Assembly: GCF_031844705.1 (NCBI RefSeq)
Contig: NZ_CP134609.1
Coordinates: 5,394,001 to 5,458,000, forward strand
Direction: 5' to 3'
Length of the DNA: 64,000 bases
From: Streptomyces sp. ITFR-16
GTDB lineage: Bacteria > Actinomycetota > Actinomycetes > Streptomycetales > Streptomycetaceae
Part shown: one piece after another, positions 42,838-51,168 of the stretch
Layout of the letters: each line of letters starts with the position of its first letter
Position numbering within the stretch: the stretch's first letter is position 1
Translations under genes and position numbers: made by a program
The notes under the pieces: generated by a model
What the model saw: only the letters and a program-made list of their open reading frames with translations
Told to the model about the DNA's origin: nothing
The model's database searches: none

Positions 42838-43722
42838 ATGCGTACCGCCACCTCTCTCGCCCTGTGTGCCGCCCTCGCGAGCACCGCGCTGCTCACCGGA
42901 TGCGGGACGGAGACGGCGGGCGCGTCGGGGGACCGTGACGCCTTCGCCCCGTGCGCGACCCCGGCACCCGCGGGCGATCCCGCCGGGGTGTCCCGGGACC
43001 ACGTGACCGTCGTCAACCGGACCTGCGGCGCCTCCGGGGCCCCGGTCGCCGAGTTCGAGGTCTCCAACACCGAGAAGGAACCGCTCACCTTCACGATCAC
43101 GTTCAGCCTGGTCAACGACTCCGGGCAGGCCATGGACAACATCACGCGCACGGTCGAGGCCGTGAAGCCTGGCCAGACCGTGCGGCGCCCTCTGGGCACG
43201 GACGGCGAACCGGTCGTGGCCCAGGGGCGCCTGGCCCGGATCCTCAAGGTGCGGGCCGTTCCCGCGGCCGAGGCGCCCTCCGGCTCCGGCGCCTGCCCGC
43301 CCTCCGGTATCCGCGTCACGGCGGACCGGGGCGATGCCGCGATGGGCCTGCGCGTGGTCGGGCTCCACCTGCTCAACTGCGGCTCCGCCGACTACGGCAT
43401 CGAGGGCTATCCCGCCCTGCGGCTCCTGGACGAGGACCGCGACCCGGTCAGGGGCGTCCGCGTCCTGCACGGCACCGACCAGATCTCCACCGGCATCGGA
43501 GGCGACCCCGCGCCCAGGCCGCTCACGCTGCGGCCGGGGGAGTCCGCGTACGCCAACCTGGCCTGGCGCAACACCACGCAGGAGGGCGACGCGGTGAACG
43601 CCCCGTACGTCACGGTCACGGCGAAGCCCGGGGCCGCGCCCGTGACGGTGACCCCGGAACTCGACCTCGGCACCACGGGCCGGCTCGGCGTCGGCCCGTG
43701 GACGAAGGACGACACGCCCTAG
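42838..43722 (+). CDS. DUF4232-containing lipoprotein
   Basis: A 294-residue exported lipoprotein. The signal peptide (ALCAALASTALLTGC) ends in the lipobox LLTGC, so lipid is attached at Cys22. The mature protein has a first beta-rich domain (EFEVSNTEKEPLTFTITFSL) and a second one that matches DUF4232: CPPSGIRVTADRGDAAMGLR, LLNCGSADYGIEGYPALRLL and LRPGESAYANLAWRNT. DUF4232 domains are common in actinobacterial surface lipoproteins and have no known reaction. Its stop codon shares CTAG with the stop of the converging aldo-keto reductase gene. Confidence 0.9.
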   Translation: MRTATSLALCAALASTALLTGCGTETAGASGDRDAFAPCATPAPAGDPAGVSRDHVTVVNRTCGASGAPVAEFEVSNTEKEPLTFTITFSLVNDSGQAMDNITRTVEAVKPGQTVRRPLGTDGEPVVAQGRLARILKVRAVPAAEAPSGSGACPPSGIRVTADRGDAAMGLRVVGLHLLNCGSADYGIEGYPALRLLDEDRDPVRGVRVLHGTDQISTGIGGDPAPRPLTLRPGESAYANLAWRNTTQEGDAVNAPYVTVTAKPGAAPVTVTPELDLGTTGRLGVGPWTKDDTP

Positions 43723-44711
43723 GAGCCGTCCGCGGCGGATGCCGGCAGGGCGTAGAAGTCGCGCTGCCAGCGGTGCTCGGCCAGCACGGCGAGCTGGTCC
43801 GCGGTGAGCGGACGCCCGTCGCTCAGCGCGGTGTTGCGCTCCACGTTGCGCACGCTGCGCATGCCGGGGATGACGGTGGAGACCGCCGGGGAGCTCAGGA
43901 CGAAGCGCAGCGCGTGCTCCGCGATGGCGTCCGGCTCGATGCCCAGGTCCGCGACGATCGCCGCGACCCGCCGCTCGACCTGGGCCGGGCGGTCGTCCCG
44001 GAAGTAGCGGTTGCGCCAGTCGCCCTCGGGGAACGTCGTGTCCGCGGTGATCCGGCCGGTCAGCCCGCCCTCGTCCAGCGCGACCCGCACGATCACCCCG
44101 ACCCCGTGCTCCTCGCAGGCCGGCAGCAGTTCGTCGGCCGGTGACTGGTCGAACACGTTGTAGATGACCTGCACGGTGTCCACCGCACCGCTGCGCACCA
44201 GCGCGAGCGCGGTGTCGGGCCGGTGGTCGTTGACGGAGACGCCGAAGAGGCGGAACCTGCCCTCCTGCTTCAGCGCGGCGACCGTCTCCAGCCAGTCCCC
44301 GCGCCCCACCCACTCGTCGTTCCAGACATGGAACTGAAGGACGTCGAAGTGGTCCAGGCCGGACGCGCGCAGGCTGGTCTCCACGCTGGTACGGATGTGC
44401 TCGCCCGGGAACGCCTCGTCGGGGTGGGTGCCTTCGGGCGAGGGCCACTTCCCGTTCTTCGGCGGCACCTTGGTCGCGACGAGCACCTCGTCACCGGCGC
44501 GCTCGCGCACCACCCGGCCCACGATGCGTTCGCTCTCGCCGTAGCCGCGTGCCGTGTCGATGAAGTTCACACCGAGGTCGACGGCCCGGTTGAGGGCGCG
44601 CACGGACTCGTCCTCCGTCGCACCCACCCAGCTGGACGCGCCGATGCCCCAGGCCCCGTAGCCGATCTCGGACACCGAAAGTCCGCTGCGTCCCAGCTCG
44701 CGGTAGCGCAC
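43719..44711 (-). CDS. Aldo-keto reductase
   Basis: A 330-residue (alpha/beta)8-barrel oxidoreductase using NADPH. The catalytic tetrad is visible: Asp and Tyr in FIDTARGYGESERIVG, Lys in VLVATKVPP and His in LQFHVWNDEW. It starts RYRELGRSGLSVSEIGYGAW, the usual opening of AKR families 11-13 and YajO-like enzymes. The GTG at 44711 is preferred because GTGGAGG is 6 bases upstream; the ATG at 44717 directly abuts that site. Substrates are probably aldehydes or ketones, not specified by sequence. A perfect 12-base tandem repeat lies about 130 bases upstream. Confidence 0.92.
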   Translation of the reverse strand: MRYRELGRSGLSVSEIGYGAWGIGASSWVGATEDESVRALNRAVDLGVNFIDTARGYGESERIVGRVVRERAGDEVLVATKVPPKNGKWPSPEGTHPDEAFPGEHIRTSVETSLRASGLDHFDVLQFHVWNDEWVGRGDWLETVAALKQEGRFRLFGVSVNDHRPDTALALVRSGAVDTVQVIYNVFDQSPADELLPACEEHGVGVIVRVALDEGGLTGRITADTTFPEGDWRNRYFRDDRPAQVERRVAAIVADLGIEPDAIAEHALRFVLSSPAVSTVIPGMRSVRNVERNTALSDGRPLTADQLAVLAEHRWQRDFYALPASAADGS

Positions 44712-44840
44712 AGTCATCCTCCACGTGGTGGTTCGGAAACCGCCCCGGGGCTCGCGGCCCCGGGCCGGACATCGGACCGACGATAGGCGAACCGGCCGCC
44801 CGGGGCAGGTGGATATCCGGCGCGGGGGCGGGCCCCCGGC

Positions 44841-44864
44841 CGGACATGACAGCGGACATGACAG
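44841..44864. repeat. Perfect tandem 12-base repeat
   Basis: CGGACATGACAG occurs twice in direct succession (44841-44852 and 44853-44864), upstream of the aldo-keto reductase gene and next to the sodF terminator. It could be a regulator site or a slippage product. Confidence 0.8.
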
Positions 44865-44866
44865 AG

Positions 44867-44897
44867 GGCCCCCGCCTGTCACGTCCAGGCGGGGGCC
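44867..44897 (-). terminator. Terminator of sodF
   Basis: GGCCCCCGCCTG pairs perfectly with CAGGCGGGGGCC around a 7-base loop, 71 bases after the sodF stop codon. Confidence 0.8.
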
Positions 44898-44968
44898 ACC
44901 CCTTCATCCGCCTGCCCGGCGAAGGCTGAGAAGACGATCACGAGGCAGGACGTCTTGTGCGCCCTCGG

Positions 44969-45610
44969 TCAGGGGGCGAGCAGCAGGACGTCGGCGCGCT
45001 CCTTGGCGGCCGCGTACCGCTTCGCCACGTCCTGCCAGTTGACGACGCGCCACATCGCCTCGATGAAGTCGACCTTCTGGTTCTTGTACTGGAGGTAGAA
45101 GGCGTGCTCCCACGCGTCGAAGACCAGGACCGGGACCGAGCCCTGGCCCACGTTGCCCTGGTGGTCGTAGACCTGCTCGACGATCAGCTTCCCGCTGACC
45201 GGCTCGTACGCGAGGACGCCCCAGCCGGAGCCCTGCGTGGTGGCCGCGGCCTTCGTCAGCTGGGACTTGAAGCCCGCGAAGGAGCCGAAGGAGTCGGTGA
45301 TCGCGTCCGCGAGGTCGCCGACGCCGTCCGCGGCGAGGGGCTCGCCGCCGCCGTCACCGGTCATGTTGTGCCAGTAGATCGAGTGCAGGATGTGGCCGGA
45401 GAGGTGGAACGCCAGGTTCTTCTGGAGCCCGTTGATCGCCCCCCATGCCTCCTTGTCCCGCGCCTCCTCCAGCTGCTCCAGGGTGTCGTTGGCGCCCTTG
45501 ACGTACGCGGCGTGGTGCTTGTCGTGGTGGAGCTCGATGATCTGCGGATTGATGACCGGTTCGAGCGCCGCGTAGTCGTACGGGAGTTCCGGGAGCGTGT
45601 ACGTGGCCAT
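44969..45610 (-). CDS. sodF: Iron/manganese-type superoxide dismutase
   Basis: A 213-residue enzyme that converts superoxide to oxygen and hydrogen peroxide in the cytosol. Metal ligands are in ELHHDKHHAAYV (His), HLSGHILHSIYWHNM (His), and FDAWEHAFYLQY (Asp and His). The family is Fe/Mn-SOD; in Streptomyces this one is the iron enzyme SodF, made when nickel is scarce. GGAGGG lies 8 bases before the ATG. A site resembling the binding sequence of the nickel regulator Nur lies about 31 bases upstream of the start. Confidence 0.96.
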   Translation of the reverse strand: MATYTLPELPYDYAALEPVINPQIIELHHDKHHAAYVKGANDTLEQLEEARDKEAWGAINGLQKNLAFHLSGHILHSIYWHNMTGDGGGEPLAADGVGDLADAITDSFGSFAGFKSQLTKAAATTQGSGWGVLAYEPVSGKLIVEQVYDHQGNVGQGSVPVLVFDAWEHAFYLQYKNQKVDFIEAMWRVVNWQDVAKRYAAAKERADVLLLAP

Positions 45611-45640
45611 GAGTCGAACCCTCCAGCTGCTTACCTGTTG

Positions 45641-45661
45641 TTATTGCAACCTATATGCAAG
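45641..45661 (-). promoter_or_regulatory. Nur-like operator in the sodF promoter
   Basis: On the sodF strand this reads CTTGCATATAGG followed by TTGCAATAA: TTGCA twice at 11-base spacing. Streptomyces Nur, a nickel-responsive Fur-family repressor, represses sodF by binding a TGCAA-containing site here. The match was made from memory and no nur gene is in the window. Confidence 0.6.
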
Positions 45662-45694
45662 AGCAGGCTAACAGCAGGAGGGTCCGGGACGGGA

Positions 45695-47182
45695 TCAGTC
45701 CTTCGGCGTAGGACCGGCGCCCCGCTGGCGTACGACACCGGCCACGATCAGGACCGCCGTCAGCGCGCCGGTCGCCATCAGCTGGTCACGGGTGTCGGGC
45801 TGGCGGAGCATCAGGAAGAAGATGCCGGCCATGGCCAGCAGCGCCACGATCGTCAGACCCGGGAACAGCCACATCCGCACCACCAGCCGCTCCGGCGCCT
45901 CGCGCTCCAGTCGGGCGCGCAGGATCAGCTGGGAGACGGCGACGAAGATCCAGACGACCAGGATCACCGCGCCGATCATGTTGAGCAGCCAGGGGAAGAC
46001 GTCGTCGGGCCGCCAGTAGCTCAGCAGCACGCACAGGAAGCCGAACACCGACGAGACCAGGACGGCGGTGCGCGGGACGCCGGAGGAGACCCGGCCCAGC
46101 CGCTTCGGGCCCTGGCCCCGGGCCACCAGCGAGCAGGCCATGCGCGAGGCGCCGTAGATGTTGGCGTTCATCGCCGAGAGCAGCGCCACCAGGATGACCA
46201 CGTTCATGATCTCCGCCGCGCCGCTGATGCCGAGATGGTCCAGCGCCGCGTAGAACGGGCCCACCTCCACGACCTTCGGGTCGTCCCACGGGACCAGCGT
46301 GACGATGACGGCCATCGAGCCGACGTAGAACAGCGCGATCCGCCACATCGCCGTCCGCACGGCCTTCGCGACGCCCTGCACCGGGTTCTCCGACTCGGCG
46401 GCGGCGATGGTGACGGTCTCCAGGCCGCCGTACGCGAAGACGGAGGCGAGCAGCCCGATGACCAGCCCCTCCGTGCCGTTGGGCAGGAAGCCGCCCTCAC
46501 CACTGAGGTTGGCGGTGCCCGGGGCGTCCGTCCCCGGCAGCACACCGAGGATCGCCAGCACGCCCAGCACCAGGAACAGGGTGATCGCGGCGACCTTGAG
46601 CGCGGCGAACCAGAACTCGAACTCGCCGAACTTCGTCACCGAGGCCAGGTTCGTCGCCAGGAACACCACCATGAACAGCGCCACCCAGGCCCACTCCGGG
46701 GTCCCGGGCAGCCAGCCGGTGACGATCTTCGCGGCACCGATGCCCTCCAGGCCGACGGCGACGCAGAGCAGCACCCAGAACGCCCAGCCCGCCGTGAATC
46801 CGGCCCATGGGCCGATCGCCCGCTCGGCGTGGACGGAGAACGAGCCGGACGCCGGATTGGCCGCCGACATCTCGCCGAGCATGCGCATCACGAGCATGAC
46901 CAGCAGTCCGGAGACGGCGTAGGCGATGACGACGGAGGGCCCGGCGGCGGCGATGCCCGCGCCCGAGCCCACGAAGAGCCCGGCACCGATGACGCCGCCG
47001 AGGGCGATCATCGAGAGATGGCGCTGCTTGAGTCCGTGGGTGAGGGCCGAGTCGGTTCCGGTGTCGGAGGCGGTGGCGGGGGAGCCGGTGGGGGGAGGCA
47101 CGGAGGTCCGGGGCATGGACGAGCTCAGTTCGGTCGGTGAGACGGGGGACGAGGAAACAGTCTGGGCGCGTGCCCCGCTCAC
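45695..47182 (-). CDS. Amino-acid permease (APC superfamily, AAT family), first copy
   Basis: A 495-residue protein with twelve predicted helices. GLKQRHLSMIALGGVIGAGL at about residue 50 is the AAT-family signature, followed by the unwound helix GVIGAGLFVGSGAGI that contacts the amino-acid backbone. GEFEFWFAALKVAAI and FSVHAERAIGPWAGF are also typical. Likely substrates are GABA, asparagine or aromatic amino acids. The GTG at 47182 gives an N-terminal Ser/Thr/Pro-rich extension of about 45 residues; the ATG at 47116 is an alternative, but neither has a strong ribosome site. A paralogue is encoded at 49480-50940. Confidence 0.9.
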   Translation of the reverse strand: MSGARAQTVSSSPVSPTELSSSMPRTSVPPPTGSPATASDTGTDSALTHGLKQRHLSMIALGGVIGAGLFVGSGAGIAAAGPSVVIAYAVSGLLVMLVMRMLGEMSAANPASGSFSVHAERAIGPWAGFTAGWAFWVLLCVAVGLEGIGAAKIVTGWLPGTPEWAWVALFMVVFLATNLASVTKFGEFEFWFAALKVAAITLFLVLGVLAILGVLPGTDAPGTANLSGEGGFLPNGTEGLVIGLLASVFAYGGLETVTIAAAESENPVQGVAKAVRTAMWRIALFYVGSMAVIVTLVPWDDPKVVEVGPFYAALDHLGISGAAEIMNVVILVALLSAMNANIYGASRMACSLVARGQGPKRLGRVSSGVPRTAVLVSSVFGFLCVLLSYWRPDDVFPWLLNMIGAVILVVWIFVAVSQLILRARLEREAPERLVVRMWLFPGLTIVALLAMAGIFFLMLRQPDTRDQLMATGALTAVLIVAGVVRQRGAGPTPKD

Positions 47183-47510
47183 ACGGAACGGACGTCCGCT
47201 ATACGGGCACCGGGCTCACACAGGACGCACACCCCGCCGCCCGGGGCGGGGTGACGCCAGGGATCGGACTTTTAGAGGGAGTTCACAGTCCGGCCCGATG
47301 ACGCCTGCCCGGACCGCCCTGCGGGAATCCCTCCCGACCTCCGTGACGAGCATCACGCCTCGCGGTGATTGTGCGCGGTGCGTTGTGCGAATCCCACCAA
47401 CTGCCCAACCGCCGCTTTGTCGGCCGCTGATGGTGATCGAGCGCGGCTCCGTCGGCTAACGTCACCCTCAGTCCGTCCCCACCTGCCCTCACCACCCCCG
47501 CGGAGTCCCG
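47183..47510. other. 328-base divergent intergenic region before bioY
   Basis: It separates the permease and bioY genes, which diverge. It contains a GC-rich hairpin (CACCCCGC...GCGGGGTG, about 47230-47253), three 7-base GTGCGnn repeats at 47371-47391 and a possible -10 box TAACGT at 47457-47462 about 50 bases before bioY. I see no biotin-repressor site that I can name. Confidence 0.45.
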
Positions 47511-48104
47511 ATGAGCACTGCTGCCGCCCCCGTCCGTACCGGAGCGGTCCTCGCCGACCTGCTGCCCGCCGTCCGGCACCGCTACGCCGTGGACACCGCC
47601 CTGGTGCTCGGCGGCGCCGCGCTCACCGGCATAGCCGCCCAGATCGCCGTGCCGGTCCCGGGCTCCCCGGTCCCCGTCACCGGCCAGACCTTCGCCGCGC
47701 TCCTCGTCGGCACCGCGCTCGGCGCCCGCCGGGGCTTCCTCTCCCTCGCCGTGTACGCGCTCGTCGGCATGGCCGGCCTGCCGTGGTTCGCGGGCGGCAC
47801 CTCCGGTGCGGGCGGCGCCTCGTTCGGCTACGTGCTCGGCATGCTGCTCGCCGCCACCGTGGCCGGCGGCCTCGCCCGGCGCGGCGGCGACCGCTCGGTG
47901 CTGCGCACGGCGGGCACCATGGTCCTCGGCTCGGCGATCATCTACGCGGTCGGCGTGCCCTACCTGGCCCTGTCCACCGGCATGTCGGCGAGCGCCGCGA
48001 TCGCGGCCGGCCTGACGCCGTTCCTGCTCGGCGACGCGCTCAAGGCGGCGCTCGCGATGGGCGCGCTGCCCGCGTCCTGGAAGCTCATCGGCCGCCGGGG
48101 CTGA
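47511..48104 (+). CDS. bioY: Biotin transporter substrate-binding subunit
   Basis: A 197-residue membrane protein of the ECF transporter S-component family with six predicted helices. LTGIAAQIAVPVPGSPVPVT and GQTFAALLVGTALGARRGFL near the N-terminus, then GMAGLPWFAGGTSG, are the BioY signature that binds biotin. The energising BioM/BioN partners are not in the window; BioY alone or with shared ECF modules can import biotin. CGGAG lies 5 bases before the ATG. Its last 20 bases overlap the converging FAD-oxidase gene. Confidence 0.94.
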   Translation: MSTAAAPVRTGAVLADLLPAVRHRYAVDTALVLGGAALTGIAAQIAVPVPGSPVPVTGQTFAALLVGTALGARRGFLSLAVYALVGMAGLPWFAGGTSGAGGASFGYVLGMLLAATVAGGLARRGGDRSVLRTAGTMVLGSAIIYAVGVPYLALSTGMSASAAIAAGLTPFLLGDALKAALAMGALPASWKLIGRRG

Positions 48105-49392
48105 CCCCACCGCTTCCGTACGCACCTCCGAAGAGGCTCGCCGGGTCGTGACGCGACACCAGACCGGCGAGCCTCTCGCGTGTCCGGGGGCCGTGGAAGC
48201 CGTCCGTACGGTCCCCGCCGCCGAAGGAGAAGTTCAGCGAGCGGCCGACGACCAGCGGGCCCAGGACCGCGGCCACCTCCTCGTACAGGGCCCGCGCCGA
48301 CGCCACGTCCGTACCGTCCAGCGGGGAGAGCAGCCGCAGGAGCCAGCCCGCCCCGCGGTAGGGCACCGCGTTGTCCGGACGGGGAGCCGCGGCCAGGGCG
48401 CCACCGAGGTGGTTGAGCTGCACCACGGTCATCATCGGCGCCTTCCGGCCGGTCAGCTCCAGCACCCGCGCCGCCCGGTCCGGGTCGATCCCGGCGAGCA
48501 TCAGCCCGTCCCCGTAGTAGGCGTGCGGGAACGGCGGGTCGCTGTGGATCGTGTGGCTGTCGGTGTACGGCATCTCCCGCAGCGAGTCCGCGAGCACCGG
48601 CCCGGTCTCCCGCAGCGGCGCGACCAGGCGCTCGCCCTCGGCCTCGGTCCCCGTGTACGCGACCCGCACCGAGATCACATACTTCCCGCGCAGCGGCTCC
48701 GGCACCTGCGGGATGTCCGGGTGAACCAGCGCGGCCACCGACGAGGTCAGCGCGTCCGGCACGGTCCGGGCCCACTCCAGACAGCGCCGCAGCACCCGGG
48801 CGCCCGCCTCCCCGTCCGCGTCGAACGCGAGCGAGCCGCCGTACAGCCGGGCCACCGGCACGAGCCCGCTCTCCAGGGCCGTCACCGCGCCCAGCCGGTG
48901 CCCGCCGCCGCGCAGCCCCCAGAACAGCCCGGGCTCGCTCTCGGCGGTGACATGGCGCGCCACCCCGTCGCCGGTCACCACGTCCAGGGAGCGGACGTGG
49001 TCGGCGGCGTACCCGAAGGTGCGGGCCAGGATGCCGAGCCCGCCGCCCAGCGTGTAGGAGACGGCGCCCACGCCGGGGGAGGAGCCGTTCAGCGGGGCCA
49101 GCCCGTGCGGTGCGGCGGCCTCGACGACCTGGCCCCAGGTGGCGCCCGCGCCGATCCGGGCGGTGCGGCGCTCCGGGTCGACCTCGACGGAGTCCATCCG
49201 GCCGGTGCTGATCAGGACCCCGCCCTCGACGGGTCCCGGCAGGCCGTGCCCGGTGGCGTGGAGGCGCACCGGAAGGCCCTCGCGGGCGGCCCCGGCCACG
49301 GCCTCGCGGACGTCCTCGGGCCCGGTGGCCTCGACGACGAGGTCCGGGCGGATCGGGAAACCGGTCTGGAAACCGGAGGGGACGGCAGTCAT
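48085..49392 (-). CDS. FAD-linked oxidase, berberine-bridge-enzyme type
   Basis: A 435-residue flavoprotein. The PCMH-type FAD domain shows LPVRLHATGHGLPGPVEGGV and ARIGAGATWGQVVEAA, with a His in GHG suited to 8-alpha-histidyl FAD. GSSPGVGAVSYTLGGGLGIL is the second flavin motif; the Cys of doubly linked BBE proteins (CPxVG) is absent, so at most one covalent bond is expected. The C-terminus has the short BBE segment SLNFSFGGGDRTDGF. No signal peptide is seen. Such enzymes oxidise alcohols or sugars and often occur beside TetR regulators. An inverted repeat of operator type lies 59-79 bases upstream. Confidence 0.9.
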   Translation of the reverse strand: MTAVPSGFQTGFPIRPDLVVEATGPEDVREAVAGAAREGLPVRLHATGHGLPGPVEGGVLISTGRMDSVEVDPERRTARIGAGATWGQVVEAAAPHGLAPLNGSSPGVGAVSYTLGGGLGILARTFGYAADHVRSLDVVTGDGVARHVTAESEPGLFWGLRGGGHRLGAVTALESGLVPVARLYGGSLAFDADGEAGARVLRRCLEWARTVPDALTSSVAALVHPDIPQVPEPLRGKYVISVRVAYTGTEAEGERLVAPLRETGPVLADSLREMPYTDSHTIHSDPPFPHAYYGDGLMLAGIDPDRAARVLELTGRKAPMMTVVQLNHLGGALAAAPRPDNAVPYRGAGWLLRLLSPLDGTDVASARALYEEVAAVLGPLVVGRSLNFSFGGGDRTDGFHGPRTRERLAGLVSRHDPASLFGGAYGSGGVSPGGR

Positions 49393-49450
49393 GGCGGAGG
49401 CTCTCCAGTCGCTCGCTCGAAGGGCTGACGACGGAGAGCCTCCCCGCTCT

Positions 49451-49471
49451 ACCTGACAGGGTCTGTCAGGT
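49451..49471. promoter_or_regulatory. Inverted repeat, probable TetR-type operator
   Basis: ACCTGACA and TGTCAGGT are perfect 8-base arms around GGGTC. The site lies 59-79 bases upstream of the FAD-oxidase start and just after the permease stop. Arms and spacing suit a TetR-family dimer; an alternative is a weak terminator of the permease gene. No tetR gene is present in the window. Confidence 0.6.
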
Positions 49472-49479
49472 ATGGACGG

Positions 49480-50940
49480 TCATCCGGTGATCTTCGCGGC
49501 CGGCTCCCCGCGGCGACGGGCGAGCGCCTCGCGCACCAGCGAGACGGCCACCACCAGCACCGCGACCAGCAGCGAGAGCAGCACCTGCTCGCGTCCCGCG
49601 TCGTCGGTCAGCATGTAGACCAGCACGAACGAGATCATCGCGATGGTCGCCCAGGTCAGATACGGGAAGAGCCACATCCGCACGACCAGCTTCTCGGGCG
49701 ACTCGCGCAGGATGATCCCGCGCATCCGCAGCTGGGTGAAGCAGATGACCAGCCAGACGAACAGGGCGACCGCGCCCGAGGAGTTCAGCAGGAACGCGAA
49801 GACGGTGTCCGGCCACTGGTAGTTGAAGAAGACGGCGACGAAGCCGAAGACCACCGAGGACAGGATCGCGGCCTGCGGCACGCCCCGCTTGTTGGTCCGG
49901 GCGAACGCCTTGGGCGCGTCGCCCCGGCCGCCGAGCGAGAAGGCCATCCGGGAGGCCGTGTACAGGCCGGAGTTGAGGCAGGAGAGGACGGCCGTCAGCA
50001 CGATGACGTCCATCACCTGGCCGGCGTGCGGGATGCCGATGGAGTCGAGGGCCGCGACATAGCTGCCCTTCTCGACGATCGACGGGTCGTTCCAGGGCAG
50101 CAGCGTCAGCACGACGAAGATCGAGCCCAGGTAGAAGACGGCGATCCGCCAGATCACACTGTTGGTGGCCTTCTGGACGGCACGCTGCGGGTTCTCCGAC
50201 TCGCCCGCCGCCAGCGTCACGATCTCGCTGCCCATGAAGGAGAAGACGACCATCAGCACACCCGTGAGGATGGCGCCGGGGCCTTCGGGGAAGAACCCGC
50301 CGGCGTCCGTGAGGTGCGCCAGCCCCGAGCCGGCGTTGTCCGAGCCCGGCAGCACGCCGAAGACCGCGAGCAGCCCGACGATCACGAAGGCGCCGATCGC
50401 GACGACCTTGATCCCGGCGAACCAGAACTCGAACTCCCCGTACGAGCCGACCGAGACCAGGTTGGTCGCGGTCAGCACCAGCATCACGATCAGCGCCCAG
50501 CCCCACTGGGGCACGCCCGGCACCCAGCTCTCCAGGATCTTGGCACCCGCCGTGGCCTCGACGGCGAGCACCACGACCCAGAAGAACCAGTACAGCCAGC
50601 CGATCGAGAAACCGGCCCAGCGGCCCAGCGCCTGGTCGGCGTAGGTGGAGAAGGAGCCCGAAGCGGGGCGGGCGGCCGCCATCTCGCCGAGCATCCGCAT
50701 CACGAAGACGACCATCAGGCCGACCAGCGCGTACGACAGGAGAATGGCCGGCCCGGCGGCGGCGATACCGGCGCCGGAGCCCACGAACAGACCCGCGCCG
50801 ATCACCCCGCCGATGGCGATCATGGAGAGATGACGGTTCTTGAGACCGGCCTGGAGGCCGTCCCCCTGCTCCGTCCGGTCCGAACCGTCCGGCCCGTCGG
50901 GCTGGTGGCCCGGCCCCGCCAGAGTCGTCTGCGACGTCAT
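49480..50940 (-). CDS. Amino-acid permease (APC superfamily, AAT family), second copy
   Basis: A 486-residue, twelve-helix transporter closely similar to the one at 45695-47182: GLKNRHLSMIAIGGVIGAGL against GLKQRHLSMIALGGVIGAGL, and GEFEFWFAGIKVVAI against GEFEFWFAALKVAAI. Its N-terminal tail is Gly/Asp-rich rather than Ser/Pro-rich. The ATG has TAAGGA 8 bases upstream, so this start is secure. The pair probably arose by duplication with three intervening genes, and the two may differ in substrate. It is followed by the FAD-oxidase gene in the same direction. Confidence 0.93.
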   Translation of the reverse strand: MTSQTTLAGPGHQPDGPDGSDRTEQGDGLQAGLKNRHLSMIAIGGVIGAGLFVGSGAGIAAAGPAILLSYALVGLMVVFVMRMLGEMAAARPASGSFSTYADQALGRWAGFSIGWLYWFFWVVVLAVEATAGAKILESWVPGVPQWGWALIVMLVLTATNLVSVGSYGEFEFWFAGIKVVAIGAFVIVGLLAVFGVLPGSDNAGSGLAHLTDAGGFFPEGPGAILTGVLMVVFSFMGSEIVTLAAGESENPQRAVQKATNSVIWRIAVFYLGSIFVVLTLLPWNDPSIVEKGSYVAALDSIGIPHAGQVMDVIVLTAVLSCLNSGLYTASRMAFSLGGRGDAPKAFARTNKRGVPQAAILSSVVFGFVAVFFNYQWPDTVFAFLLNSSGAVALFVWLVICFTQLRMRGIILRESPEKLVVRMWLFPYLTWATIAMISFVLVYMLTDDAGREQVLLSLLVAVLVVAVSLVREALARRRGEPAAKITG

Positions 50941-51168
50941 CGATCGAATCCTTACGTTTTCGGATCACTCGTTGCGGCTCGCCGCCCCACGGTGGTGGAG
51001 CGGCAAGCGATGCATTGAAGCCCGGCGCGGCCCGAAAACGGAACCCTTTACTCCGATTCGTTGACCGGATCGTTGCCTCAGTGGCGTTGCGCACACAGGC
51101 TCCGCACATCGGGGCCACACCGCACCCCGTCGTCGGTTACCCGGCGCCGCTCGTGCCACACTCCTCCC

